A stretch of 64,000 bases of DNA. Origin: Phascolarctobacterium faecium DSM 14760 (lineage in GTDB: Bacteria; Bacillota; Negativicutes; Acidaminococcales; Acidaminococcaceae). The stretch is from contig NZ_QLTS01000009.1 of NCBI RefSeq assembly GCF_003269275.1, positions 1-64,000 of the forward strand, read 5' to 3'. Under the pieces are notes generated by a model. The model was not told where the DNA came from. It saw only the letters and a list, made by a program, of their open reading frames with translations, and did no database searches. The position numbers and the translations under genes are program-made. Positions 52,801 to 60,135 of the stretch are shown piece after piece. Each line of letters begins with the position of its first letter. The first letter of the stretch is position 1.

Positions 52801-53724
52801 ATGAATACTGGGTTTATTGCTTTACATCGAAAATTGTTAGATAGTCCGATTTGGCAGGTTACGACAGTTGAGCAAAAGGTAATTTTAATCACTCTGCTTT
52901 TAATGGCAAATCACAGTGAAAAAAAGTGGTATTGGCAGGGAGAAGAATTTATTTGCCAACCGGGACAATTTATAACCAGCTTGCCTAATATCGTAAAAGC
53001 TTGCGGAAATGGACTAACAGTCCAAAATGTAAGGACTGCGTTAAAAAAGTTTGAAAATATGAATTTTTTAACAGACCAATCAACAAAGACTGGAAGGCTG
53101 ATAACTATAGTAAACTGGCAGGTTTATCAAGGAAAAAGGGAAGTCGACAACAGACAACCTAACAGTCAGCTAACAGACGGTCAACAGACACCTAACAGAC
53201 AACCTAACAGTCAGCTAACATCTAACAATAATGATAATAATATAACAATGATAAACAATGATAATAATAATAACGCGCACGCACGCGAGCAAACCAAAAA
53301 TAGATTAGAGGTTAACGAAAAAGAAAAAGGTTTTGAATTATTTTGGGAATTATATCCGTCGAAAAGGAAAAAGCCTGTTGCAAGAATAGCATGGATGAAT
53401 ATGCGTGTACACTCTGAAGAACAGTATGCATTGATTAATGCTGCTGTTGAGCGATACAAAAAAACTAATCAGTGGCAGGAGGAGAACGGAAGGTACATAC
53501 CTGATCCTGATACTTTTTTGCAGGATGAACGTTGGACGGATGAGATCAAATTACCGAAATCAGTGCAAGCTGCTGACAGGGAAGCACAAGAGAAAGACGA
53601 ATGGATTGCAAAAAATAAGGAGCGCTGGGCAGCGATACCTCCAGAGAAAAGAAAATACAGACTGGCTTGTTTTATGGGGCTGGACTGGGAAGAAGTGAGG
53701 GACATGCCATATGTTGGAACTTAG
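52801..53724 (+). CDS. Phage replication initiator-like protein (DnaD/replisome organiser type)
   Basis: The 307-residue product has an N-terminal winged-helix region (FIALHRKLLDSPIWQ, GQFITSLPNIVKACG, VRTALKKFENMNFLT), a low-complexity linker with repeated RQPNSQLT, and a C-terminal domain (FELFWELYPSKRKKPVARIAW) found in phage replication proteins. Such proteins bind the origin and load the helicase. The repetitive linker DNA resembles origin iterons next to an AT-rich stretch, as in lambda O. Confidence 0.8.
   Translation: MNTGFIALHRKLLDSPIWQVTTVEQKVILITLLLMANHSEKKWYWQGEEFICQPGQFITSLPNIVKACGNGLTVQNVRTALKKFENMNFLTDQSTKTGRLITIVNWQVYQGKREVDNRQPNSQLTDGQQTPNRQPNSQLTSNNNDNNITMINNDNNNNAHAREQTKNRLEVNEKEKGFELFWELYPSKRKKPVARIAWMNMRVHSEEQYALINAAVERYKKTNQWQEENGRYIPDPDTFLQDERWTDEIKLPKSVQAADREAQEKDEWIAKNKERWAAIPPEKRKYRLACFMGLDWEEVRDMPYVGT
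53149..53275. other. Candidate phage replication origin
   Basis: Two identical 27-base repeats (53149-53175 and 53194-53220, beginning AACAGACAACCTAACAG) lie 45 bases apart, with more CTAACA units between and after. A pure AT-rich tract (53221-53272, repeated AATGATAATA) follows, a plausible unwinding element. All lie inside the initiator gene. Confidence 0.55.
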
Positions 53725-54361
53725 AGAGATAACGGCAGCTTATGAAGTGTGGCAGGCGGCGGGATTAAAGCCAAACTGGGGAAGCGAAGATGCAAAAAAA
53801 ACTATCGAAAGGCAAACCCTGGAGCGTTATAAATACACAGACATTGAGATGTGGGGCGATACTGTTGATTATATCGCTGATAATAATAAATATTGGCCAA
53901 CATGGGCAGATATTAATAATACTTTATCAATCCTACGACAAAATAAAATCGGTGCAGAGAAGAAGGCTATTGAGCGTAATTCTAAAGCGGCAAATGAGTT
54001 TGTTAAAAAGTTGTTTGCTGATCTTGCTGCCGGTAAAACATTTGGCGAACTACGGCAGCCAGTGAGTGAGAAAGTCAGAGCTGCAGCAAAGAGGATTTTT
54101 CCTGACGCCGATGATAGCTTTATAAAGCGTAATTACAACGATATCAGCTTTATCGCAGACGTTGAACGAAAATGCGCTGAATGTATTAACACTGTTGATT
54201 GTCCATACAGCGGACATCAACCGTTTTTGAGGGTAGATAAAGAAAGCGGATTTACTTATGTGGTAGCTGATCGTGAACGGTGTTATAAATATCATCCGTT
54301 AGTGCCTGATGTAGTACCAAAACGGTCAGCATGTCGTCAAGGTGATTTAGCTAAAGTTTAA
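53711..54361 (+). CDS. Phage protein with DnaI-like zinc domain at its C-terminus
   Basis: The 216-residue product has a helical N-terminus (ITAAYEVWQAAGLKPNWG) and a C-terminal Cys/His block (ERKCAECINTVDCPYSGHQPFL, then RERCYKYHP) that resembles the zinc-binding N-domain of DnaI-type helicase loaders. No AAA+ ATPase follows, so it is not a complete loader. Position behind the initiator suggests a replication role. It overlaps the end of that gene by 14 bases. Confidence 0.55.
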   Translation: MLELREITAAYEVWQAAGLKPNWGSEDAKKTIERQTLERYKYTDIEMWGDTVDYIADNNKYWPTWADINNTLSILRQNKIGAEKKAIERNSKAANEFVKKLFADLAAGKTFGELRQPVSEKVRAAAKRIFPDADDSFIKRNYNDISFIADVERKCAECINTVDCPYSGHQPFLRVDKESGFTYVVADRERCYKYHPLVPDVVPKRSACRQGDLAKV

Positions 54362-54374
54362 AGGAGCGGTAACT

Positions 54375-55070
54375 ATGAAAAAGTATGAGTTGACAGCAGA
54401 GTTTATAGAACAATGGGGCAAGAAATTATTTAGGATTAAGGCTTTAATTAGCTTTGGAAGTGTTGAAGCTGGTGAACTTGGTGGATATGTGGAAAAAGAA
54501 GATAACTTAGCGCAAGATGGCGACGCTTGGGTGTACGGCAACGCTTGGGTGTACGGCAACGCTAGGGTGTGCGACGACGCTTGGGTGTACGGCAACGCTT
54601 GGGTGTACGGCAACGCTAGGGTGTGCGACGACGCTAGGGTGTGCGGCGACGCTTGGGTGTACGGCAACGCTAGGGTGTGCGACGACGCTAGGGTGTACGG
54701 CAACGCTAGGGTGTGCGGCAACGCTAGGGTGTACGGCGACGCTGAGGTGTACGGCAACGCTGAGGTGTGCGACGACGCTTGGGTGTACGGCAACGCTTGG
54801 GTGTACGGCAACGCTGACTATTTATTGATCGGTCGCATTGGTAGTAGATTTAGTTTTACGACATTTTTCAAAAATAAAGACAAAGGTATAACAGTGTCTT
54901 GTGGTTGTTTCTTAGGGACTATTGCCGAATTTAGAGCTAAGGTTACCGATACACATGGAAATAATAAGCACGCAAAAATGTATAACCTTGCTGCAGATAT
55001 GGCAGAACTACAGATTTTAGGGGAAGAACATTTTGACAAGCTGAACACTAATAAGTCAGAACCGTTTTGA
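54375..55070 (+). CDS. YdcK-like left-handed beta-helix repeat protein
   Basis: The 231-residue protein begins with ISFGSVEAGELGGYVEKEDN, like E. coli YdcK, then sixteen six-residue rungs of the type A-[WRE]-V-[YC]-[GD]-[ND] (residues 51-146) that should stack as a left-handed beta-helix. A mixed C-terminal domain (DYLLIGRIGSRFSFTTFF) follows. The hexapeptide fold is shared with acyltransferases, but no catalytic His is evident, so a structural or binding role is likely. AAAGGAGCGG precedes the ATG. Confidence 0.75.
   Translation: MKKYELTAEFIEQWGKKLFRIKALISFGSVEAGELGGYVEKEDNLAQDGDAWVYGNAWVYGNARVCDDAWVYGNAWVYGNARVCDDARVCGDAWVYGNARVCDDARVYGNARVCGNARVYGDAEVYGNAEVCDDAWVYGNAWVYGNADYLLIGRIGSRFSFTTFFKNKDKGITVSCGCFLGTIAEFRAKVTDTHGNNKHAKMYNLAADMAELQILGEEHFDKLNTNKSEPF
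54525..54812. repeat. Sixteen 18-bp tandem repeats
   Basis: Units follow GCT-NNG-GTG-TRC-GRC-RAC (R is A or G). The Ala and Val codons are invariant. The second codon is TGG, AGG or GAG, and the other changes are A/G transitions at three sites. The repeat keeps all six frames open, which explains false overlapping frames. Confidence 0.9.
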
Positions 55071-55079
55071 GGTGAGATT

Positions 55080-55277
55080 ATGAATTGCGATATATGCCAT
55101 AAGGATACAACGGCGGGGAGTCTCGTAACCAGAGGCCGACGTTTTAAGGTGCATATTTGCCCGAACTGCTTGATGTGGTCAGATGATACACGGGCCGTGA
55201 AGGCACGGGAGATATTTAATAATATTAAAAGATTGCAGGACAAGGAATACGTTAGCATAAGTGGCGAGCAGGAGTGA
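55080..55277 (+). CDS. Small Cys-pair phage protein
   Basis: The 65-residue product has two CxxC pairs (CDIC and CPNC) spaced as a zinc ribbon. GAGGTGAG precedes the ATG. Likely a small DNA, RNA or protein-binding factor; function unknown. Confidence 0.6.
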   Translation: MNCDICHKDTTAGSLVTRGRRFKVHICPNCLMWSDDTRAVKAREIFNNIKRLQDKEYVSISGEQE

Positions 55278-55300
55278 GGACAATGAATTTATTTTAGTTA

Positions 55301-55385
55301 AAACGGCCGCGCATACTAACTATATACAAGCATAAAGGGAAGTATACCCCTGCGGAGGTGATTAGCCCGTAGGGGGCGGCCTTTT
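55301..55385 (+). ncRNA. Candidate structured RNA (three-way junction)
   Basis: GGCCGC (55305-55310) pairs with GCGGCC (55376-55381), extended by AAAA/TTTT outside a bulge. Within it ATACT (55313-55317) pairs with AGTAT (55341-55345), and CCCCTGCGG (55347-55355) pairs with CCGTAGGGG (55367-55375) over nine base pairs. The three helices join with almost no linker bases. The segment lies in a gene-free gap and the 3' end is T-rich. No known class recognised. Confidence 0.55.
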
Positions 55386-55406
55386 AAATATAAGGAGTTG
55401 GAAATA

Positions 55407-55631
55407 GTGAAACCAATAAATATAAAAATTATGATGGCGTTAATCGAAAAAGAACCAGGCGATCAGTATGTACCGGTATTGAAACCAGTACTTATGCAGA
55501 TACTGACTGAAATCAAACATTTGCGCCGGAAAAATAGTCAGCTCGGCGGTAAAAATGCCCGGTTAAGGCGAGAGAAGAAAGCTCTAGAAATTATGTTATC
55601 GGCGGTAGTAATAAATGACGACGTGGAATGA
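55407..55631 (+). CDS. Small basic coiled-coil phage protein
   Basis: A 74-residue product with a helical, strongly charged second half (EIKHLRRKNSQLGGKNARLRREKKALEIML). The start is GTG 55407 behind AAGGAG; a TTG at 55398 overlaps that site. It overlaps the next gene by 17 bases. Function unknown. Confidence 0.6.
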   Translation: MKPINIKIMMALIEKEPGDQYVPVLKPVLMQILTEIKHLRRKNSQLGGKNARLRREKKALEIMLSAVVINDDVE

Positions 55632-56037
55632 ACTACCAGCACACCTTGTAAGTAAAATACGTTCGGACAGCGTAACGGCGCCGGCGAATTTACCCGGGGC
55701 TGTACCTGTGCTGAAATATGGCAATAGAGTTACCGAGGTAGACGGCATACGGTTTGACAGCGAAAAAGAAGCTGACTATTACTGGCAATTACATTGGCTT
55801 ATGCGAGAAGGTACAGTAAAAGAGGTTGAACTACAGCCAAAATTTGTTTTACAGCCTGGTTATAAGAGGGAAGGTAAAAAGATAAGGCCGATTATTTACA
55901 AGGCTGATTTTAAGGTGACGGAAGCCGGCGGTCATGTTTATTACGTCGATACAAAGGGTATGAAAACACCGGTATATCTATTGAAAAAGAAGATGCTGCT
56001 ATATCGTTACCCGGACATTGACTTTAGAGAAGTTTAA
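55615..56037 (+). CDS. DUF1064 phage protein (PD-(D/E)XK nuclease-like)
   Basis: The 140-residue product shows the DUF1064 pattern: VDGIRFDSEKEADYYWQL, VELQPKFVLQPGYKREGKK, YKADFKVTEAGGHVYYVDTKG and LKKKMLLYRYPDIDFREV. The D and D-x-K residues in KADFKV and VDTKG fit a restriction-like nuclease core. Members may resolve junctions or trim DNA during phage replication. Confidence 0.82.
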   Translation: MTTWNELPAHLVSKIRSDSVTAPANLPGAVPVLKYGNRVTEVDGIRFDSEKEADYYWQLHWLMREGTVKEVELQPKFVLQPGYKREGKKIRPIIYKADFKVTEAGGHVYYVDTKGMKTPVYLLKKKMLLYRYPDIDFREV

Positions 56038-56049
56038 GGTGGTGGAGTA

Positions 56050-56472
56050 GTGGAGAAAATTAGAAGTCTTGTAGGTATGGTATCAAAAAAGAAGTTTTTT
56101 TCGGCCTGCAAATGTTATGAAAATAATAAATATGGTGTTGATTATGTCAAACCACAACTTTGCATAGATGAAGAAAGTCATCTCATATTTTGCGACCGAT
56201 GCGGTGCAGTTATAGATCCGTTTGCAGCAATGCTCATGGTCGCAATTTTTGAAGAACGGCAAAACCGTGAATGGGGTAGATACATGGAAAGTGCTAGACG
56301 GTTTTGGAAAATAGCCCACAGCTATAAACCATACAGAGTAGCACTTAAAGAAATGGAAAAGAATATGGGTCGGGGTAATAATGCTATGTTGCCCTGCTGC
56401 CCAAAATGTGACAGAGCATTTGATCCTGCAGATATCAAAGCGTATGTTAATAAAAAATATGTATGTGACTAA
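56050..56472 (+). CDS. Phage protein with two zinc-ribbon-like Cys pairs
   Basis: The 140-residue product has FCDRCGAVIDPF and CCPKCDRAFDP, two half zinc ribbons about 60 residues apart, plus the start SACKCYENN. The start is GTG 56050 behind GGTGGAG. No function recognised. Confidence 0.6.
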   Translation: MEKIRSLVGMVSKKKFFSACKCYENNKYGVDYVKPQLCIDEESHLIFCDRCGAVIDPFAAMLMVAIFEERQNREWGRYMESARRFWKIAHSYKPYRVALKEMEKNMGRGNNAMLPCCPKCDRAFDPADIKAYVNKKYVCD

Positions 56473-56485
56473 GGCGGTGGAGTAG

Positions 56486-56752
56486 ATGAAAAAAGGTGTA
56501 AAGATCGATAATAATAGACTGAAGAAATTGAAGTTATTTGCGCCGTATGAAGGAAAAAGCAAATTCTCAATCAGTTTTAATAAGAAAATTCGAGAACAAT
56601 TAAAAACATGTCGAAAGGCTCGTAATAAAATAAAATGTCGGGTCATGCTGGCGAAAGCGATCATTATATTCGGGTACCACAACATGACAAAGGCGTATGA
56701 TGCAAAATATCGTTATGAAATGAGGCGACGCTGTGCAAAGAATGGACAATAG
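56486..56752 (+). CDS. Small basic phage protein
   Basis: An 88-residue, Lys/Arg-rich product (KKIREQLKTCRKARNKIKCR) suited to nucleic-acid binding. GGCGGTGGAG precedes the ATG. It overlaps the next gene by 20 bases. Function unknown. Confidence 0.5.
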   Translation: MKKGVKIDNNRLKKLKLFAPYEGKSKFSISFNKKIREQLKTCRKARNKIKCRVMLAKAIIIFGYHNMTKAYDAKYRYEMRRRCAKNGQ

Positions 56753-56942
56753 AACAGAACGTATATTCTCAATGCTTGCTTATAGATATCTTCGGAATAG
56801 ACATGATAAGGCTATAGTGAGTACATATTATTCTTATTATGAGGAAATATCAGATGGTTTAGTAAAATGCAAAAGGGCAGAAATAACGTACCGAAATAGA
56901 ATGCTTGTCAGAATAATGGTCAAAAGGCGGTGCAAATTATGA
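56733..56942 (+). CDS. Small basic phage protein
   Basis: A 69-residue product rich in Arg and Tyr (YRYLRNRHDK, ITYRNRMLVRIMVKRRCKL). The start is GTG 56733, seven bases after GAGG; ATG 56742 is an alternative. It overlaps the next gene by four bases. Function unknown. Confidence 0.5.
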   Translation: MQRMDNRTERIFSMLAYRYLRNRHDKAIVSTYYSYYEEISDGLVKCKRAEITYRNRMLVRIMVKRRCKL

Positions 56943-57100
56943 AAAAGCCTGAAATAAAGTACGTAGGCTGGTGCCATGAGTGTAAGCATCTAGGAAGTTT
57001 TATTTGTGGTAACTGTAAGCCTAATGAGAAATACAGTTTTGCTAGACCTTCTGAATTTATGCCTAAGGACAAAAAACGTTGGGTAAGAATGGAGGAATAA
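56939..57100 (+). CDS. 53-residue Cys-pair phage protein
   Basis: ATG 56939 overlaps the previous stop. The product has CHECKH and CGNC, a compact zinc-ribbon pattern, followed by a basic tail (PKDKKRWVRMEE). It is too short for ordinary gene-length cut-offs but has the same features as its neighbours. Confidence 0.55.
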   Translation: MKKPEIKYVGWCHECKHLGSFICGNCKPNEKYSFARPSEFMPKDKKRWVRMEE

Positions 57101-57103
57101 AAA

Positions 57104-57283
57104 ATGAAATACTTAGACTATTGTTATTTATGCATTAATAACAGAAAGGACAGTGAGTTGAGCGAAACCCCAGAATGTAGCAACTGTATTCAGCTTACTG
57201 TTATGTCTATGCCAACTAAGTTTAAATCGCGTAGGATTCCTTGGGCTGACAGAACGGAGTTAGAAAAACATGAAAATAATTAA
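57104..57283 (+). CDS. 59-residue Cys-pair phage protein
   Basis: ATG 57104 lies three bases after the previous stop, with GGAGGAA upstream. The product contains YCYLC and ECSNC and then a basic region. It overlaps the next gene by 14 bases. Confidence 0.55.
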   Translation: MKYLDYCYLCINNRKDSELSETPECSNCIQLTVMSMPTKFKSRRIPWADRTELEKHENN

Positions 57284-57494
57284 ATTGGCTAACGTAGTAG
57301 TACAGATACACGTTAGAGATGAATATTCAAAGCAGAGAGTACTATATTGTCCGTGGGTTAATTGCAAGCATTATAGTAATGGGGAATGCACTTATAAAGA
57401 TAGCTATAGTTATAATGCCTGTCATTTTGTGCTAATGAACGGTTTTGCTTATTGTCAAGATTACGAGGGGGATGAAAAGAATGATAGCAATTAA
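57270..57494 (+). CDS. Cys-rich phage protein
   Basis: The 74-residue product has six Cys in the central part (LYCPWVNCKHYSNGECTYKD, NACHFV, YCQDY). This pattern could hold zinc. It overlaps both neighbours, pointing to a coupled operon. Function unknown. Confidence 0.55.
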   Translation: MKIIKLANVVVQIHVRDEYSKQRVLYCPWVNCKHYSNGECTYKDSYSYNACHFVLMNGFAYCQDYEGDEKNDSN

Positions 57495-57948
57495 AGGAAT
57501 AGACATGCCTGCAAACTGCGATGAATGCCCGTTGATATATCCAGTTGGCTTTTATAGGAATCTACCATTTTCTATTGATAAGAGCAAAGGCTGCTGTATT
57601 CTTGTTCGTGAAATTGAAGATCCAAACATTAGGCTGATAGATTGCCCATTAATTGAGATAAAGGGGTATGAAGAAACGGTAAAGTTTATTTCTTATGACG
57701 GCGCGTATCCAAACCTTTGTAGAGGAACTCTTGTTTTAGAGTTTGAAGGTGTGAGATATGAGATTGAGGATTGCTTATTGTCTGGTGGCAGAGTTTGGTT
57801 TGATGTTGATTGGAAGGAATACGTCGAAGAAGGTCTATGGAGCGTTGATGATGATAAGTTGCCAGAAATTCTTAAACCTTACGCTAAATACATTGAATGT
57901 TTAGTAAATGAAAACGTGCCACTTGGTTGTTGTGGCGGTTGCATATAA
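57481..57948 (+). CDS. Phage protein with Cys-rich N-terminus
   Basis: The 155-residue product begins MIAIKGIDMPANCDECPLIY, a start shared by many small phage proteins, with further Cys (KGCCIL, IDCPLIEIKG). The C-terminal part (ISYDGAYPNLCRGTLVLEFEG) may be separate and ends in LGCCGGCI. The start is ATG 57481 behind GAGGGGGATG. Role unknown. Confidence 0.6.
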   Translation: MIAIKGIDMPANCDECPLIYPVGFYRNLPFSIDKSKGCCILVREIEDPNIRLIDCPLIEIKGYEETVKFISYDGAYPNLCRGTLVLEFEGVRYEIEDCLLSGGRVWFDVDWKEYVEEGLWSVDDDKLPEILKPYAKYIECLVNENVPLGCCGGCI

Positions 57949-57963
57949 GGAGTGTAAAGAACA

Positions 57964-58173
57964 GTGAATAGCATGGATTTTATTTATTTACTAATGAATT
58001 GTGTCGTTACAGCATCTATTATTGTGGCTATAGCGTCAGCTCTTTGGTCTATATTGGTACGTCTGACTGACAGCAGTGACAGACATAGCCGCTTATATGT
58101 CATTACTCACATTATAGGGGCTATAACACTTATGTTATTTGGAATAGCATTGCTCACAGATAAGGGAGTGTAA
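57964..58173 (+). CDS. Small two-span phage membrane protein
   Basis: A 69-residue protein with two spans (CVVTASIIVAIASALWSIL and VITHIIGAITLMLFGIALL). The start is GTG 57964 behind AAGGAGTG, with ATG 57973 possible. No lysis genes adjoin it, so a holin role is not supported. Confidence 0.5.
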   Translation: MNSMDFIYLLMNCVVTASIIVAIASALWSILVRLTDSSDRHSRLYVITHIIGAITLMLFGIALLTDKGV

Positions 58174-58179
58174 AGAACA

Positions 58180-58398
58180 ATGAAAAAACGTGAACTTTGC
58201 GGCATTTATTTCAGAGTAAAGCGAGATGGTAAGTATGAAAATATCTGCTTTACTGATATGACAGAAGAAGAACAAAAAAGAGCAATTTATGATTTTTCGC
58301 CAGAATCTCTGCGAAATATGTGTATGGTTTTGGCGGGAGTTGTCAGAAATTTAGGCGATATGTTTGATATTAGTGCTGAGAAAGGTGAAGAACAATGA
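58180..58398 (+). CDS. Small phage protein of unknown function
   Basis: A 72-residue product (YFRVKRDGKYENICFTDMTEEEQ) with no known motif. AGGGAGTG precedes the ATG. Its stop overlaps the start of the next gene. Confidence 0.55.
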   Translation: MKKRELCGIYFRVKRDGKYENICFTDMTEEEQKRAIYDFSPESLRNMCMVLAGVVRNLGDMFDISAEKGEEQ

Positions 58399-58559
58399 CT
58401 AAAGCAGAGCTAATAAAGGCAATAGAAACTTTATCTGACGATACAGAAATTTATATGATTGAAAACTACGAAGATCTTGATAGTTCAGATGAATATCGTT
58501 TGCATAGCGTCGCGGTCATTAGCAAAATGGATAGTAGCCCGATTATTTGTTTGAGGTGA
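58395..58559 (+). CDS. 54-residue acidic phage protein
   Basis: ATG 58395 overlaps the preceding stop, with AAAGGTG upstream. The product begins MTKAELIKAIETLSDDTEIY, similar in style to the protein at 60734. Such short proteins are common in phage early regions and unassigned. Confidence 0.55.
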   Translation: MTKAELIKAIETLSDDTEIYMIENYEDLDSSDEYRLHSVAVISKMDSSPIICLR

Positions 58560-58565
58560 AGAAAA

Positions 58566-58835
58566 ATGACTAACGAAAAAATGGAACAGATTGTGAAACT
58601 TTTAAAGGATAGCGGCGAAGATTATATTTTGTGTTACCCCATAAAAATTGACGGTGAAGATGGTTGCGATGTTTGTAATAAATCTGCCAGTATTTCACAA
58701 ATCAAAATGCTTGAATGTATTTTAAACTTTATAATCAGCACTGGTAAAGACAATGGTGTTGATGATATCACCGCTAGGGTGTATTTGCGTCAAACACTAG
58801 ATAACATAATTGACTATGTGTATAGGTTGGGGTGA
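58566..58835 (+). CDS. Small phage protein of unknown function
   Basis: An 89-residue acidic product (VKLLKDSGEDYILCYPIKIDGEDGCDVCNK) with one CxxC-like pair. GAGGTGAAG precedes the ATG. No recognised family. Confidence 0.5.
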   Translation: MTNEKMEQIVKLLKDSGEDYILCYPIKIDGEDGCDVCNKSASISQIKMLECILNFIISTGKDNGVDDITARVYLRQTLDNIIDYVYRLG

Positions 58836-58842
58836 ATAGATT

Positions 58843-59118
58843 ATGCGATTAATAGACGCTGATAAGGCGAAAGCTGAATTATTAAGAATAGCTAGAGATA
58901 TACACGGTTGGGGTGAGTTTTTCGACGGAATTAGAAGCGGTTATCAAAGTGCTGCTGATAGGCTTGATACAATGCCTACAGAAGAACGTAAAAATGGGCA
59001 TTGGCTTACTAAAAAAGCATGGCACGTAGAGTGTTCCGAATGCCATCATGTTTTAGAGTTTATTTGCGACGTTAAAAAATATTGTCCGAACTGCGGCGCA
59101 AAAATGGAAGGTGAATAA
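58843..59118 (+). CDS. Zinc-ribbon phage protein (RLIDAD type)
   Basis: The 91-residue product starts MRLIDADKAKAEL and ends with a complete zinc ribbon (VECSECHHVLEF and YCPNCGAKM), a widespread layout of small phage proteins. It probably binds zinc; function unknown. It is paralogous in design to the next gene. Confidence 0.65.
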   Translation: MRLIDADKAKAELLRIARDIHGWGEFFDGIRSGYQSAADRLDTMPTEERKNGHWLTKKAWHVECSECHHVLEFICDVKKYCPNCGAKMEGE

Positions 59119-59119
59119 T

Positions 59120-59422
59120 ATGGAATTGATAGATAAAAATGCTTTAGTGGAATATTTAGAGAGAATGGGAAATGAAATATATGCAGGCAATGACGAATAT
59201 TTTATAGGACAGAAAGCGGGTTTGATGAAAGTCGTTGGCGTTATAATGACCTTTCCTACTGTAGAGGAACGTAAGCACGGACGTTGGGAAGGGGGCGGTG
59301 CTTACTACTGTTCTAATTGCAACTCATATGCCGCAACAGATGTATTTGGCGGCGGGTTGGATATTACTGAACAGCATTATTGTTATAATTGCGGGGCTAT
59401 TATGGACGGTGAACCCGAATGA
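59120..59422 (+). CDS. Zinc-ribbon phage protein (RLIDAD type), second copy
   Basis: The 100-residue product starts MELIDKNALVEYLERMG and ends with CSNC and CYNCGAIMDGE. Both halves resemble the preceding protein, suggesting tandem duplication and divergence. The start is ATG 59120; the GTG at 59111 overlaps the ribosome site. Confidence 0.62.
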   Translation: MELIDKNALVEYLERMGNEIYAGNDEYFIGQKAGLMKVVGVIMTFPTVEERKHGRWEGGGAYYCSNCNSYAATDVFGGGLDITEQHYCYNCGAIMDGEPE

Positions 59423-59697
59423 ACATACTAAAGTTAGAAAGATCAATAGCTTTATTAAAACCAATCATTTGGAAAATGCCTATGAATAAGAAAAGAGAGG
59501 CTTATATGACTTTATTGACGGCTGCTCAAAAGCAGATACCGCAAGAAGTAAATTTGGTAGTCGAAGAGCATTTTATACCAAACTGTCCTTTTCCACAACA
59601 AATACCTAAAGGCTGGGCATGTCCTGTATGCGGACGTGAGGTAGATGATGGTGCTCACTACTGTAAATACTGCGGCCAAGCTATATGTAATGATTAA
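59419..59697 (+). CDS. Zinc-ribbon phage protein
   Basis: The 92-residue product has a helical N-terminus and a C-terminal double CxxC ribbon (WACPVCGREVDDGAHYCKYCGQAI). ATG 59419 overlaps the preceding stop by four bases. Function unknown. Confidence 0.62.
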   Translation: MNILKLERSIALLKPIIWKMPMNKKREAYMTLLTAAQKQIPQEVNLVVEEHFIPNCPFPQQIPKGWACPVCGREVDDGAHYCKYCGQAICND

Positions 59698-59708
59698 GGA
59701 GTGAAGAC

Positions 59709-59873
59709 ATGAATTATCCTGATCTAATAAAATGGATATTTGAATTTGTATATGAACATTGGATATTAACGTTTTTGTTTATATTAGTTTTAAGAAGGTT
59801 TAGTATTTTTACAATAAATCTATCAGATAAGAAGGGCGATACAAATGTTATTAACAATAGAAAGCAAGTTTAA
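59709..59873 (+). CDS. 54-residue membrane phage protein
   Basis: AAGGAGTG precedes ATG 59709. The product has one span (HWILTFLFILVLRRFSIF) and a polar tail. It overlaps the next gene by 29 bases. Function unknown. Confidence 0.5.
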   Translation: MNYPDLIKWIFEFVYEHWILTFLFILVLRRFSIFTINLSDKKGDTNVINNRKQV

Positions 59874-60123
59874 TATAGGTGATAATGTACATGTGCCTAA
59901 GGGAGAACGTAAAGTACTTGGTGTTAAATTAGATTCTAAAGGTATCTTATATTTGCTTGAAAGTGCAGACGGTACGAGAGAATGGGTGCGAGAATATTGG
60001 ATTGTTGTGGGCGAACAAGAACATAAACACGGAGAGTTTGAGGAGGCTATTTTGAACCAACTCGTAGAAGACAGTATGAATCCTTTTGGAGCATTATTTA
60101 GGCGATTTAGAAAGCAAAGCTAG
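59845..60123 (+). CDS. Small phage protein of unknown function
   Basis: A 92-residue product with a small beta-rich start (IGDNVHVPKGERKVLGVKLDSKGI) reminiscent of SH3-like modules and a basic end (LFRRFRKQS). AGAAGGGCG precedes ATG 59845. No family recognised. Confidence 0.5.
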   Translation: MLLTIESKFNIGDNVHVPKGERKVLGVKLDSKGILYLLESADGTREWVREYWIVVGEQEHKHGEFEEAILNQLVEDSMNPFGALFRRFRKQS

Positions 60124-60135
60124 AAGGAGACTGAT

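Noticed and set aside
54525-54812. CRISPR array or diversity-generating retroelement target
   Set aside because: There are no unique spacers between units, and no reverse transcriptase, template repeat or cas gene in the window. The A/G pattern alone does not show adenine mutagenesis.
54347-54828. Long reading frames on the opposite strand and in another forward frame over the phage tandem repeat
   Set aside because: The 18-bp unit contains no stop codon in any frame, so overlapping open frames are automatic. Only the frame at 54375 has a ribosome site and non-repeat protein parts.
57964-58173. Phage holin
   Set aside because: The two-span topology fits, but it sits in the early region far from any lysin, so I keep it as an unassigned membrane protein.
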